Assembly: GCA_965222345.1 (NCBI GenBank)
Contig: CBDCTS010000007.1
Location: forward strand, 620,001 to 684,000
DNA: 64,000 bases
Origin: JADFGZ01 sp965222345
GTDB taxonomy: Bacteria; Acidobacteriota; Terriglobia; 2-12-FULL-54-10
Direction of reading: 5' to 3'
Part shown: piece after piece, positions 1 to 8,693 of the stretch
How the letters are laid out: each line of letters begins with the position of its first letter
Position numbering within the stretch: the stretch's first letter is position 1
The notes under the pieces: model-generated
What the model saw: the letters and a program-made list of their open reading frames with translations, nothing else
Database searches by the model: none
Told to the model about the DNA's origin: nothing
Position numbers and translations under genes: made by a program

Positions 1-131
1 TATCTACCCCCACAAGCCTCCCCCTGTAAACTTCACAAACGCCCTCCAGGTCGATTTTTCCCGGCAGCAAATCCCGGAGGCAATAAAAATATTCCGATCA
101 TTTCGAAGGCTCCAAGCCATCGCTTCGAAAC

Positions 132-1340
132 TCAGCGCGGCAGGACAGAAACCCACTCCCCCGCCCGAATCTCCTCCACATTTTCCGGAACGGCCAAGTA
201 ACAGTTGGACCGATTCAAGCTTGCCACGTCCCCCGATCCCTTCCATGCTACCGGGGACACCACGGGGTCGTAGGCGCTGCCTTGCAGAAAAGCCGGCAGA
301 AAAGAAGCCAGGCCCGATTTCCGGCGGAGATCTTTCTCCAGCCGTGCCCGCAATAGGATCAGCGGCGCCGAGGACTCTCCCGAAAGCAGCGCCAATGCGG
401 GGCGGGCAAAAAGCTCAAACGTAACCATGGTCGACAGCGGATTTCCCGGCAGGCCAAAGAAAAAGGTCCCCTGCGCGCGCCCAAAAACCAGCGGCTTCCC
501 CGGCTGGATGGCAACTCCGTCGAAGTAAACTTCCGCCCCCAATTCCGCAAGAACTTTCTCCACCAAGTCAAACTTGCCCATGGAGACTCCCCCGCTCAGC
601 ACCAGCAGGTCAGCCTGGAGTCCTTCTTCGATCATTTTTCTCAGCGGCCCTTCCCGGTCCGGAGCAATCCCCAGGGCTGCCGGAACGCAGTGGGCAGCCG
701 CCACTTGGGCCTGAAGAGAATAGCTGTTGCTGTTGCGAATCTGGAAAGGTCCCGGGGAAACGCCGAGTTCCACGACCTCATCGCCAGTGGGGAGGATGGC
801 TACTCGGGGCTTCCGGTAAACCGTCACGGCCTGCTTGCCCACGGCGGCCGCCATGGCAACTTCCGCATAGCCCATGCGGCGGCCCGCCGGCAGCAAAAGG
901 TCGCCGTGACTGGCCTCGCTTGCCTGCGCCACCACATTCTGACCGGAAGGGATGCTCCGTCGGGGCTCGACCACTCCGTCCTGCAAGCATGTATGTTCCA
1001 CCATCACCACGGCATCCGCCCCCTCCGGAACGGCGGCGCCCGTCATAATTTCCACGCACTCCATTTCCCCAACGGTTCCGGTAAACTCGCTCCCCGCCCT
1101 GATCTGTCCCCGCAACCGCAATCGGGCCGGCAGCCGGGCCAAGTCCGCCGATCGGACTGCATAGCCATCCCGGGTCGAGCGCCGAAACGGAGGAAAATCC
1201 CGGTCGGCATAGACCGGCTCGGCCAGCACGCAACCTGGGCTCTGGATCAGTGGCAGGGATTCCCGGGCGAGGCCGGCCGCTCCGGAACGCACCCGGTCCA
1301 CGACGGTTTCCCGCGCATCCTGGAACTTCAAAACAGCCAC
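132..1340 (-). CDS. moeA: Molybdopterin molybdenumtransferase MoeA
   Basis: Inserts molybdate into adenylylated molybdopterin, the last step of molybdenum cofactor synthesis in the cytoplasm. The 402-residue length is usual for the family. Visible MoeA blocks are DFPPFRRSTRDGYAV near residue 50, MTGAAVPEGADAVV near 100, PTGDEVV near 186, the MoCF-fold motif SGGVSMGKFD near 252, QPGKPLVFG near 283 and GLPGNPLS near 300. The start is GTG with AGGTGA five bases upstream. It lies 20 bases behind purA and is probably cotranscribed with it. It would serve the molybdenum hydroxylase at 40.6-44.5 kb, which is inference. No moaA, moaC or mog gene is seen nearby. Confidence 0.93.
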   Translation of the reverse strand: MAVLKFQDARETVVDRVRSGAAGLARESLPLIQSPGCVLAEPVYADRDFPPFRRSTRDGYAVRSADLARLPARLRLRGQIRAGSEFTGTVGEMECVEIMTGAAVPEGADAVVMVEHTCLQDGVVEPRRSIPSGQNVVAQASEASHGDLLLPAGRRMGYAEVAMAAAVGKQAVTVYRKPRVAILPTGDEVVELGVSPGPFQIRNSNSYSLQAQVAAAHCVPAALGIAPDREGPLRKMIEEGLQADLLVLSGGVSMGKFDLVEKVLAELGAEVYFDGVAIQPGKPLVFGRAQGTFFFGLPGNPLSTMVTFELFARPALALLSGESSAPLILLRARLEKDLRRKSGLASFLPAFLQGSAYDPVVSPVAWKGSGDVASLNRSNCYLAVPENVEEIRAGEWVSVLPR

Positions 1341-1360
1341 AGTTCACCTGTAGAGTGTCA

Positions 1361-2680
1361 TCAAGGAAACAGCGGTCCTGGGAGCAACTTTTTCAGGCGT
1401 GTGCCCGAAAGGACTATGGTTTGGCTTCTCTCCGGACCTGTGGAGACCAGAGATATCTCAAGCCCCAGTTGATCCCGGATAAATTCCAGATAAGCGCGGG
1501 CTTGCCGGGGAAGATCACGGTACCGGGTCAGTCCAAAAGTGGATTGTTTCCATCCCGGAAGGACTTTGTAAACGGGGCGCACCCTTTCCAATGTGCCTGC
1601 CTGGGGAGGCACTTCGTGCACGATGGAACCATCCAGCTCGTAAGAGGTGCAAACCGGAATCTCTTCCAGCGCGTCCAGCACGTCCAGTTTCGTGACCACC
1701 AGACTCTCCAGCCCGTTCAGCATCGAGCTATAACGAAGCACGGGGAGATCGATCCAGCCGCAGCGCCGCGCACGCTGGGTCACAGACCCGAATTCCTTCC
1801 CGCGATCGCGCAAAAGTTTTCCGGCGGCATCGTTATCCTCGGTGGGAAACGGACCGGCCCCCACGCGCGTGGTATATGCCTTGGACACCCCAATGATTCC
1901 TGAAATCCGGGTCGGCGCAACGCCCAACCCGGTGCAGACTCCGCCCGCCGTGGAGTTGGAGGAAGTAACATAGGGGTAGGTTCCATGATCCACGTCCAGC
2001 ATGGTTCCCTGCGCTCCCTCGAACAAAACAGACCGTCCAGCATCCATCTCGCGGTTGAGAAAAACAGCCGTGTCCACAACCATCGGCCGCAGGCGGCGGT
2101 ACAGCTTTAGATGGTCTTCCACCAGCCGCTCTTCATCGAGGGAGAGTTCGCTGCCGCAGGCCCGCAGCGCCGTTTGCTTTTCCTGCAGAGCCATTTTCGC
2201 CAGGCAACGAAAATTAGTCTCGTCCTCCAAATCCGCTACGCGGATTCCGCGTCTTCCGATTTTATCCTCGTAGGTGGGACCAATGCCCCGTGCTGTGGTG
2301 CCGATTTTCCGCCGGGAGGAGGAGTTTTCCAGTTGCTTCTCCAGCAAGCCGTGATACGGGAAAACCAGGTGTGCGCGGTTGCTGAGAAACAGCCGCCCCT
2401 CGACCGAGATGCCATTCTGTTCCAAAGCGTCGATCTCCTTCAGCAACGCCTCCGGACTGATCACCATGCCGTTGCCGATAACCGCTTTTTTTCCTTCGCG
2501 GAGCACCCCGGAAGGAAGCACTTGCAGAATGAAACGCTTCTGGCCGATCTCCACCGTATGACCTGCGTTGCGCCCTCCCTGGCAACGGGCGACGATATCG
2601 AACTGGGCGGCCAGCAAGTCCACGACCTTGCCTTTTCCTTCGTCGCCCCACTGGGCACCTATCGTGACCAGAGCATTCAT
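1361..2680 (-). CDS. purA: Adenylosuccinate synthetase
   Basis: Condenses IMP and aspartate with GTP to adenylosuccinate, the first committed step from IMP to AMP. The conserved N-terminus MNALVTIGAQWGDEGKGKVV, with the P-loop GDEGKGK and catalytic Asp, fixes the start at the ATG at 2680. The frame stays open 51 codons further upstream, but that stretch has no family character. Other family blocks are GRNAGHTV, GIGPTYEDKIGRRGIRV, GAQGTMLDVDHGTYPYVTSS and GVSKAYTTRVGAGPFPTE. The length of 439 residues is normal. It sits between trxA and moeA on the same strand. Confidence 0.96.
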   Translation of the reverse strand: MNALVTIGAQWGDEGKGKVVDLLAAQFDIVARCQGGRNAGHTVEIGQKRFILQVLPSGVLREGKKAVIGNGMVISPEALLKEIDALEQNGISVEGRLFLSNRAHLVFPYHGLLEKQLENSSSRRKIGTTARGIGPTYEDKIGRRGIRVADLEDETNFRCLAKMALQEKQTALRACGSELSLDEERLVEDHLKLYRRLRPMVVDTAVFLNREMDAGRSVLFEGAQGTMLDVDHGTYPYVTSSNSTAGGVCTGLGVAPTRISGIIGVSKAYTTRVGAGPFPTEDNDAAGKLLRDRGKEFGSVTQRARRCGWIDLPVLRYSSMLNGLESLVVTKLDVLDALEEIPVCTSYELDGSIVHEVPPQAGTLERVRPVYKVLPGWKQSTFGLTRYRDLPRQARAYLEFIRDQLGLEISLVSTGPERSQTIVLSGTRLKKLLPGPLFP

Positions 2681-2844
2681 GCTTGCACCACTATGATTCT
2701 GAATCCGCAAAATTACACACCGCCTCCCATCGTAAACCTGTTTGGAGCACCAAACAATAGGAACCTGAAACGAAAAGCAGAATCCAGGAACGGCCGGTTC
2801 GGCTGGCCGGCGGAAGACTACGGACGGGAACAAAAAAGCAGTTG

Positions 2845-3174
2845 CTAGAGATACTTCTTCAGAAGATTTTCAAGCTCTTCGCGGCTGGTGACGCCGACCA
2901 CTTGCTCACGCACTTCTCCGCCTTTAAAAAGCAGCAATGTGGGAATGCCCCGGATATTGTACCTGCCCGGAGTGGAGCTGTTTTCATCCACGTTCACTTT
3001 CCCTACTTTGGCCTTGCCCGCATACTCAGTCGCTATAGCCTCCACCGTAGGCGCAATCATGCGGCACGGGCCGCACCAGGCAGCCCAAAAATCCACCAGG
3101 ACTGGCTGGTCCGCTTGCAACACTTCTTGCTCGAAACTCTGGTCTGTAAACTCAATCACGTGATTTCCAGCCAT
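2845..3174 (-). CDS. trxA: Thioredoxin
   Basis: Small cytoplasmic dithiol-disulfide oxidoreductase of 109 residues, the normal length. The active site WCGPC is at about residues 33-37 in the context FWAAWCGPCRMIAP, and the cis-proline loop GIPTLLLF is present, so it is a classical thioredoxin. A strong ribosome-binding site (GGGAGG, about 7 bases before the ATG) supports the start. No signal peptide is seen. It is the first gene of the minus-strand trio trxA-purA-moeA and lies back-to-back with the transketolase gene across a 416-base intergenic space. Confidence 0.96.
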   Translation of the reverse strand: MAGNHVIEFTDQSFEQEVLQADQPVLVDFWAAWCGPCRMIAPTVEAIATEYAGKAKVGKVNVDENSSTPGRYNIRGIPTLLLFKGGEVREQVVGVTSREELENLLKKYL

Positions 3175-3590
3175 TAAAAAACCTCCCTACCTTTCCGTAG
3201 CTTTACTACACTACCTTACCATCTTCTTTTTGAACTGATTCGTGCCGCAGCCCGTTGGACTCAAAAAAAACTTAATCTTCTGTTTCCGAACCGGCTCTCT
3301 GACCTCCAGGCACCGGCCCCTAATGGACCATCGACATCAGATTCAAGTTATCGAAGAGGCTGGCAAAAAGTCAAGTTAATGCCGCCGAAATGCAACGCCT
3401 CCTCCTCCCCAATGGGTCAACGACTTACCCGCTCGCCTCGCCGCTCCGAACCCTTCCGGAAGGCAATTGCCGTCACAGGGTAACGGCCCCCAGGCGTTGT
3501 GATATTATTTCTTCCCATCCGCTTTGGCAACCGAAGGAGCTCCGCTGCACCCCGGCCCGGCCAATGCACAAGAAAAGGAGAAATAATTCA
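3175..3590. other. Divergent intergenic region trxA / tkt
   Basis: This 416-base spacer separates two divergent genes, so it should hold both promoters. The ribosome-binding sites are clear on each side (GGGAGG for trxA, AAGGAG for tkt). I see no convincing -35/-10 pair, and the frames open here lack any recognisable protein character. Confidence 0.5.
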
Positions 3591-5630
3591 GTGGCTGAAA
3601 AACGGCCCACGGAATCCAAGCCCTCTGCCCAACAGGGAAGTCTGGATGAACTGTGCGTCAATACGATTCGCACCATGGCAATGGATGCAGTGGAGGCCGC
3701 CAAATCCGGTCATCCCGGCTTGCCCATGGGTGCGGCTGCAATGGCTTACGTGCTGTGGACCCGGTTTCTGCGGCACAATCCGAGCAACCCCCAATGGCCG
3801 AACCGCGACCGGTTTATCCTCTCGGCCGGGCACGGCTCCATGCTGCTTTACGCGCTACTGCATCTGACCGGCTATGACCTTCCCCTGGAAGAGTTGAAAC
3901 GGTTCCGCCAATGGGGCAGCCGAACCCCGGGCCATCCCGAGCATGGCCTGACCCCCGGCGTGGAAACGACCACCGGCCCGCTGGGGCAAGGTTTCGGCAA
4001 CGGCGTGGGCATGGCGCTCGCGGAGCGTTATCTGGCGGCTATCTTCAACCGGCCGGGACACGCCATTGTGGACCACTTCACCTATGCCATCGTGAGCGAC
4101 GGAGACCTCATGGAAGGAGTGGCCTCCGAGGCCGCCTCCCTGGCCGGCCATCTGAAGCTGGGCAAGCTCGTCTACCTCTACGATGACAACCACATCTCGA
4201 TTGACGGAAATACCGAACTGGCGTTTACGGAAAACGTCTCCCAGCGGTTTGCAGCATACGGATGGCACGTGCAGGCGATCGACGGCAACGATCTCCATGC
4301 AGTTGCCCAAGCTCTGGCCGCTGCCCGCGCCGAGACGGACCGCCCGTCTCTGATTCAGGCTCGCACTCACATCGCTTACGGAAGCCCCAACAAGCAGGGC
4401 ACGGCCGCAGCCCACGGCTCTCCTCTGGGCGCGGAAGAAGTTCGGCTGACCAAAAAGGCTTTAGGGTGGCCTCTGGAACCAGCTTTTCATATTCCGCCGG
4501 AATCTTTGTGTCATTTCAGAGAAGCCGTCGAACGAGGGAAAGCAGGGGAAGCCCAGTGGAAAGCTTGCTTTGACTCCTATAGCTCTGCATTCCCCGAACT
4601 GGCCGAGCAGTGGAATCAAACCCTGAAAGGAGAACTGCCCGCCGGCTGGGAACAGAGCCTGCCTGCATTCCGTCCCGAGGAGGGAAAGATAGCGACCCGC
4701 CAGGCTTCCGGAAAGGTGCTGAACGCGACAGCACCCCGCCTGCCTGCTTTGATTGGCGGATCGGCCGATTTGTCGCCTTCCAACAACACGTTTCTGAAAG
4801 ATTTTGAGGAAGCCCATCTGTCGGCGCACGGCAGGAATTTCCATTTTGGAGTCCGCGAGCACGGCATGGGCGCCATTCTGAACGGCATGGCTCTGCATGG
4901 CGGCATCCGGCCCTATGGCGCCACCTTTCTGGTCTTCTCCGATTACATGCGAGCGTCTATTCGCCTGGCTGCTTTGACAAAGTTGCCGGTTATTTTCGTT
5001 TTTACACACGATAGTATAGGATTGGGAGAGGACGGCCCTACGCATCAGCCCATCGAGCAACTGGCGTCGCTTCGCGCCATGCCGAATCTCGTCGTGCTCC
5101 GTCCGGCAGATGCTACGGAAACGGTTGCCGCCTGGCGGATCGCCCTGCAGCAGCGGACCAGGCCGGCGGCTCTGATTCTCACACGCCAAAAGCTTCCCGT
5201 GCTGGATCGCGAACGGCTCTCTTCGGACGATTCGGTATCCAAAGGAGCTTATGTTTTGGCCGATGCGGGAACCAAGCCGCTCAAAATGATCCTCGTTGCC
5301 ACGGGCTCGGAGGTTAGCCTGGCTCTGGAGGGGAAAAAACTCCTGGAAGCCAAAGGGGTCGGCACGCGGGTTGTCAGTATGCCCTCTTGGGAGTTGTTTG
5401 CGGAGCAACCGCAGTCCTATCGCGAGGAAGTTCTGCCTCCCTCGGTGAAGGCGCGGCTGGCCATCGAGGCGGCCTCCCCCTTCGGCTGGCGGGAATACGC
5501 GGGGGAGCAGGGCGCTATTCTGGGTATCACCGGCTTCGGCGCTTCCGCTCCCGGTCCCGTCGTTATGGAACATTACAACTTTACGGCGGAAAACGTTGCG
5601 GCGCGAGCCGAAGCTCTCTTGCCACGGTGA
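3591..5630 (+). CDS. tkt: Transketolase
   Basis: Thiamine-diphosphate enzyme moving two-carbon ketol units between sugar phosphates in the pentose phosphate pathway. The GTG start at 3591 has AAGGAG about 10 bases upstream and gives 679 residues, close to the usual 660-680. The open frame extends further upstream without family similarity. Recognisable blocks are KSGHPGLPMGAA near the N-terminus, LSAGHGSMLLYALLH, TTGPLGQGFGNGVGMA, the ThDP motif SDGDLMEGVASEAASLAGHL, DDNHISIDG, REHGMGAILNGMALHGG and GLGEDGPTHQP. It is followed by rpiB in the same direction, which fits a pentose-phosphate gene group. Confidence 0.96.
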   Translation: MAEKRPTESKPSAQQGSLDELCVNTIRTMAMDAVEAAKSGHPGLPMGAAAMAYVLWTRFLRHNPSNPQWPNRDRFILSAGHGSMLLYALLHLTGYDLPLEELKRFRQWGSRTPGHPEHGLTPGVETTTGPLGQGFGNGVGMALAERYLAAIFNRPGHAIVDHFTYAIVSDGDLMEGVASEAASLAGHLKLGKLVYLYDDNHISIDGNTELAFTENVSQRFAAYGWHVQAIDGNDLHAVAQALAAARAETDRPSLIQARTHIAYGSPNKQGTAAAHGSPLGAEEVRLTKKALGWPLEPAFHIPPESLCHFREAVERGKAGEAQWKACFDSYSSAFPELAEQWNQTLKGELPAGWEQSLPAFRPEEGKIATRQASGKVLNATAPRLPALIGGSADLSPSNNTFLKDFEEAHLSAHGRNFHFGVREHGMGAILNGMALHGGIRPYGATFLVFSDYMRASIRLAALTKLPVIFVFTHDSIGLGEDGPTHQPIEQLASLRAMPNLVVLRPADATETVAAWRIALQQRTRPAALILTRQKLPVLDRERLSSDDSVSKGAYVLADAGTKPLKMILVATGSEVSLALEGKKLLEAKGVGTRVVSMPSWELFAEQPQSYREEVLPPSVKARLAIEAASPFGWREYAGEQGAILGITGFGASAPGPVVMEHYNFTAENVAARAEALLPR

Positions 5631-5721
5631 AGTCCCCGGAAGCCGTGGCAGAAAATGACCAAACCGGAAAAGTAGCGCCGGCGGAAATTTCCGGCATGAT
5701 TAACCGATGGAGGAGTTGACG

Positions 5722-6186
5722 GTGCGCATCGCCATTGGAGCCGATCACGGCGGATACGAACTGAAAGCCCCGATTATTGAACAATTAAAAGCGGCAGGAC
5801 ATATTCCGCTGGACAAGGGCACCGACAGCCCCGCCCCGGTTGACTATCCTGACATCGTGCGGGCGGTAGTCGGGGCCATTCAGCAGGGAAAGGCTGATTG
5901 GGGAATCATCCTCTGCGGCAGCGGAATCGGCGCCTCAATGGCTGCCAACAAGTTCGCGGGAATTCGCGCCGGCCTCTGCCACGACACCTTTTCGGCGCAT
6001 CAGGGGCGCGAGGATGACGATGTAAACGTGCTCTGCCTGGGCGCCCGCGTCATCGGCAGGTCTCTGGCCCTGGACATCGTGAAAATCTGGCTGGAAGCCA
6101 CCTTCTCGGGGCTGGAGCGGCACCGGCGGCGCTTGGAAAAAGTAGCCTCGATTGAACGAGAAAACAAGCTCCTGCCGCAGGCTTGA
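5722..6186 (+). CDS. rpiB: Ribose-5-phosphate isomerase B
   Basis: Interconverts ribose 5-phosphate and ribulose 5-phosphate; RpiB/LacAB family. The N-terminus RIAIGADHGGYELK and the motif ILCGSGIGASMAANKFAGIRA with the active-site Cys are diagnostic. DVNVLCLGARVIG is also conserved. I prefer the GTG at 5722, because GGAGGAG lies about 6 bases before it and most RpiB proteins begin just before RIAIGADH. The ATG at 5707 is the alternative. That gives 154 residues. It lies 91 bases behind transketolase, consistent with a shared pentose-phosphate unit. Confidence 0.93.
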   Translation: MRIAIGADHGGYELKAPIIEQLKAAGHIPLDKGTDSPAPVDYPDIVRAVVGAIQQGKADWGIILCGSGIGASMAANKFAGIRAGLCHDTFSAHQGREDDDVNVLCLGARVIGRSLALDIVKIWLEATFSGLERHRRRLEKVASIERENKLLPQA

Positions 6187-6348
6187 CCGCCATCTCCCTT
6201 GCAGCTAGGAGCCGTCGGCTAGCGGGCCTTGCAGTCCGCAATGGCAGAGAGGCTGGATGGGCAGATACGAAACGACTCCCGTCCTCCGCAGCCATTTTCT
6301 TCCGATCCAGCACCGCCTATTAGACCGTGGCCCGAGGAACAGCTTCCG

Positions 6349-6900
6349 GTGGCAAAAAAAAGTTCTGCTTCCATCAAACAACGCGCCGCCCGCATCCGGC
6401 TTCTCTTGATGGATGTGGACGGAGTTTGGACGGACGGCTCGTTGTACTATGTCCCTTCCGTTGGCGGCTCGATGGTGGAGACCAAGGGGTTCGACTCGCA
6501 GGACGGCATCGGCCTGCGCTGGGCGGTCGAGGCGGGCCTCGTCACCGGAATCATCAGCGGACGGCTCTCACCCGCCGTCCAGGAACGCGGGCGAATGCTC
6601 GGATTGAGCTACATCCATCAGGATCACCTGAACAAGCTGGAAATCTACGAGCAAATTCTCGGGCAGTCCGGTCTGACCGATTCGCAAGTCTGCTTCATGG
6701 GCGACGACCTGACGGATGTTCCCGTCCTGCGGCGAGCCGGCCTCTCGGTAGCCGTAGCCAACAGCCGCCCGGAAGTCAGCAATCTTGCACTGTACGTTAC
6801 CAAGGCTCGCGGCGGGCGTGGCGCGGTCCGCGAGACCATCGAGTTAATTTTGAAGGCCCAGAACAAGTGGCGGGCAGTTGTTCAAAAGTACGGGTTATGA
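6349..6900 (+). CDS. KdsC-like HAD phosphatase (3-deoxy-manno-octulosonate-8-phosphate phosphatase)
   Basis: HAD-superfamily phosphatase of the KdsC type, which removes phosphate from Kdo-8-phosphate in lipid A inner-core synthesis. Visible motifs are LLLMDVDGVWTDG (nucleophile and acid/base Asp), IISGRLSPAV (motif II), a Lys in the HLNKLEIYEQIL region, and GDDLTDVPVLRRAG (motif IV). I place the start at the GTG at 6349, with GAGGA about 9 bases upstream, giving 183 residues as expected for KdsC. The frame is open to 6229, but the extra 40 residues are proline-rich and unlike the family. No other kds gene is in the window, so a related sugar phosphatase is possible. Confidence 0.85.
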   Translation: MAKKSSASIKQRAARIRLLLMDVDGVWTDGSLYYVPSVGGSMVETKGFDSQDGIGLRWAVEAGLVTGIISGRLSPAVQERGRMLGLSYIHQDHLNKLEIYEQILGQSGLTDSQVCFMGDDLTDVPVLRRAGLSVAVANSRPEVSNLALYVTKARGGRGAVRETIELILKAQNKWRAVVQKYGL

Positions 6901-6931
6901 AACCGGCCTGGCAGGGGATAATTTCTTCCAG

Positions 6932-8348
6932 ATGTTGTTAGCAAGTTAAAATGTCCGGTATATGTAGCAAGTGAAATGTCCGCTTTCATGATTCTACCGA
7001 AAGTGATTTGGCGCTGACCGAAGGAGCCCGTAGGGCGACGGAGGTGAGCGCCAAATGGTGTTGTCGGGAAGCCACAGGGCTCCGCCGCCGACCGCCGCAC
7101 CGGATCGCCACCCCCTCGGAGGAGTAGCGGCCCACCGTGTGCGGCCCATAGCCAATGCTTAACGTCCCATCCAGGTGTTCATAGACGGTCACCCGGCAGC
7201 CCGCCAGAGTCCCGCGCCAAGGAGTTTTCTCGATCTGGAGGAGGCGGTTCTCCAGACTGACCGTATTGTCCCGATTCACTATCCGCTGGTGCTGGATCGA
7301 GAAGATTCGCTCTAACTCCCGCCTGGCTGACGGCAAAAAGGCGCTGCCTGGTTGGGTGGCCGGCACGGCAAAGCGCCGGTTGAACTCCCCGATATAGCCC
7401 TCCCGCAGGAACCGATTCGCTGCCTCTAGCGTGATGATTCCCCGCAGGCGCAGTTCCTGCGGCAGCCGCCCTTGCCAGGTCCCGAAGTTCCGCTCGCTGC
7501 GTCCCCGCGCCTGCGGCGAATAGGCCGGAATCATCTGAATGCCCAGCTCCCGCAGGGCGCGGCCCACCTGGGTCAGCCGTTGCCGATCCACCGGCTCGCC
7601 CGCCTTCCGGGTCAGGAAGAAATGACTGGCCCGGTCGCTATAAAGGGCGCAAAAGATCCCCTGCTGCTCGACCACCTCCCGCAGGGCAGCCAGCACCGTC
7701 CGCGTCGATTCCTGCTCTACCAGTTGCGCATAGTAAATCTCGCTGCTGGCATCATCCAGGACCACCAGCAGGTCATACCAGCGATCATCGACAAACCACC
7801 GATGCTGGCTCCCATCCAGATGCAGCAGCATTCCCGGCAACGGCCGCCGGGGCCGCCTCTGGCGGTGCAGGCCCCGCTTCCGCCTCCTGTTCACTAGCCC
7901 CGCCCCTTGCAATGCCAGCTTCACCCAGGTGTAGCTCAGCCGGAGGCCGTGCTCTTCCCGCAGCTTTTCGTGAAAGTGCCGCACGTTGAAGTCAAAGTAC
8001 TTCTCCTGATACAGCCCCAACACCTTCTCCACCGTCCCCAGGGGTACCCGCCGCGGACTCGGCTTTCCCCGCCGCCGGTCAAACAGCCCGTCGTAGCCGT
8101 ACTGCTCGTACCGGCTGCGCCACCGCCTCATCTGCCGGTCGCTGATCCCGATGATCTCGGCTGCCTGCCACCAGTTGATCCGCTTCCCTATCGCTCGCAA
8201 AATTACTTCTTGTATCTTCATCGCCCGCTCCATCGCAGCTTCCGAGTAGAACTTCATGCCACCTCCTGGCAAAAAGCCCTACCCTACGCCGCTCAAAGCG
8301 GACATTTCACATGTTAATTAGACCGGACATATCATGTGCTAACGACAT
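6932..8348 (-). mobile_element. Insertion sequence, about 1.4 kb, single transposase
   Basis: The element carries one transposase and long imperfect inverted ends. The left end runs inward from about 6933 as TGTTGTTAGCA and the right end, reversed, from 8347 as TGTCGTTAGCA. A perfect 16-base inverted match, GTGAAATGTCCGCTTT, is at 6971-6986 and 8295-8310. Each end holds two ATGTCCG motifs spaced 25 bases apart (6951 and 6976; 8299 and 8324 reversed). I see no clear target-site duplication, so the exact edges are uncertain by a few bases. It sits between the kdsC-like gene and the TonB receptor promoter. Confidence 0.85.
6986..8257 (-). CDS. DDE (rve-type) transposase, ISNCY-like
   Basis: Transposase of the insertion sequence. 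The N-terminal part carries a helix-turn-helix (INWWQAAEIIGISDRQMRRW). The integrase-core catalytic residues appear in LHLDGSQH (Asp near residue 148), LYSDRASHF (Asp near 208) and ARGRSERNFGTWQG (Glu near 255). A basic linker (NRRRKRGLHRQRRPRR) precedes the core. The ATG at 8257 has AGGAGG five bases upstream; the TTG at 8272 lies before that site and is unlikely. With 423 residues and no interruption the gene looks functional. The stop codon lies inside the inverted end. ISNCY is a family guess from overall layout. Confidence 0.9.
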   Translation of the reverse strand: MKFYSEAAMERAMKIQEVILRAIGKRINWWQAAEIIGISDRQMRRWRSRYEQYGYDGLFDRRRGKPSPRRVPLGTVEKVLGLYQEKYFDFNVRHFHEKLREEHGLRLSYTWVKLALQGAGLVNRRRKRGLHRQRRPRRPLPGMLLHLDGSQHRWFVDDRWYDLLVVLDDASSEIYYAQLVEQESTRTVLAALREVVEQQGIFCALYSDRASHFFLTRKAGEPVDRQRLTQVGRALRELGIQMIPAYSPQARGRSERNFGTWQGRLPQELRLRGIITLEAANRFLREGYIGEFNRRFAVPATQPGSAFLPSARRELERIFSIQHQRIVNRDNTVSLENRLLQIEKTPWRGTLAGCRVTVYEHLDGTLSIGYGPHTVGRYSSEGVAIRCGGRRRSPVASRQHHLALTSVALRAPSVSAKSLSVES

Positions 8349-8362
8349 GAGTGCGAATTTCC

Positions 8363-8391
8363 TTGACAAGCCAGCGTAGTTTAGATATACG
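8363..8391 (+). promoter_or_regulatory. Sigma70-type promoter upstream of TonB receptor
   Basis: A perfect -35 box TTGACA (8363-8368) is followed after 17 bases by TATACG (8386-8391). It points toward the receptor gene 300 bases downstream and lies just outside the insertion sequence, so transcription of the receptor does not need the element. Confidence 0.6.
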
Positions 8392-8398
8392 TTGCGGC

Positions 8399-8417
8399 AT
8401 AGTTCTGTCGGAACTAT
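8399..8417 (+). promoter_or_regulatory. Palindrome at the predicted transcription start, possible operator
   Basis: Perfect 7-base inverted repeat ATAGTTC/GAACTAT with a 5-base spacer. It begins about 8 bases after the -10 box of the promoter at 8363-8391, a typical place for a repressor operator or an early RNA hairpin. The regulator is unknown. Confidence 0.3.
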
Positions 8418-8693
8418 CCTATGGCAGCAAGGACCCAAATCGACTGTCGTGAAGGAGTCATCTTTTAAAGTTTTTTCAGAGGGTGGTTCGGATAACACGG
8501 TTTCCAAGTGTCAAGTTATCGGTTTTTATAAGTTAAGACGGGAAACGGATTCTTAATTTCACAGGTCGCAGCTACCCCAACATAGGGGAAGCGAAATGCT
8601 GGTGGAATGCCCGCAGTGTTAGTGATGAGGCATGCGAATTCCAATCCCAACGCAAAACGGGGTTTTGTATTTAACCCAGGAGGCAGAAGTCTT

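Larger units (their letters stand above)
8349..8693. other. Leader region of the first TonB-receptor gene
   Basis: This 345-base stretch between the insertion sequence and the receptor gene has no protein-like frame. It holds a good promoter at 8363-8391 and a short palindrome at 8399-8417 (both listed separately), so the transcript would have a leader of about 300 bases. The receptor ribosome-binding site AGGAGG is at 8678-8683. Confidence 0.5.

Noticed and set aside
690..1472. Long plus-strand frame opposite moeA, and similar long antisense frames opposite other genes (for example 30848-32077, 35414-36142, 45447-46397).
   Set aside because: They mirror the codon structure of confident genes on the other strand, lack ribosome-binding sites and have low-complexity composition.
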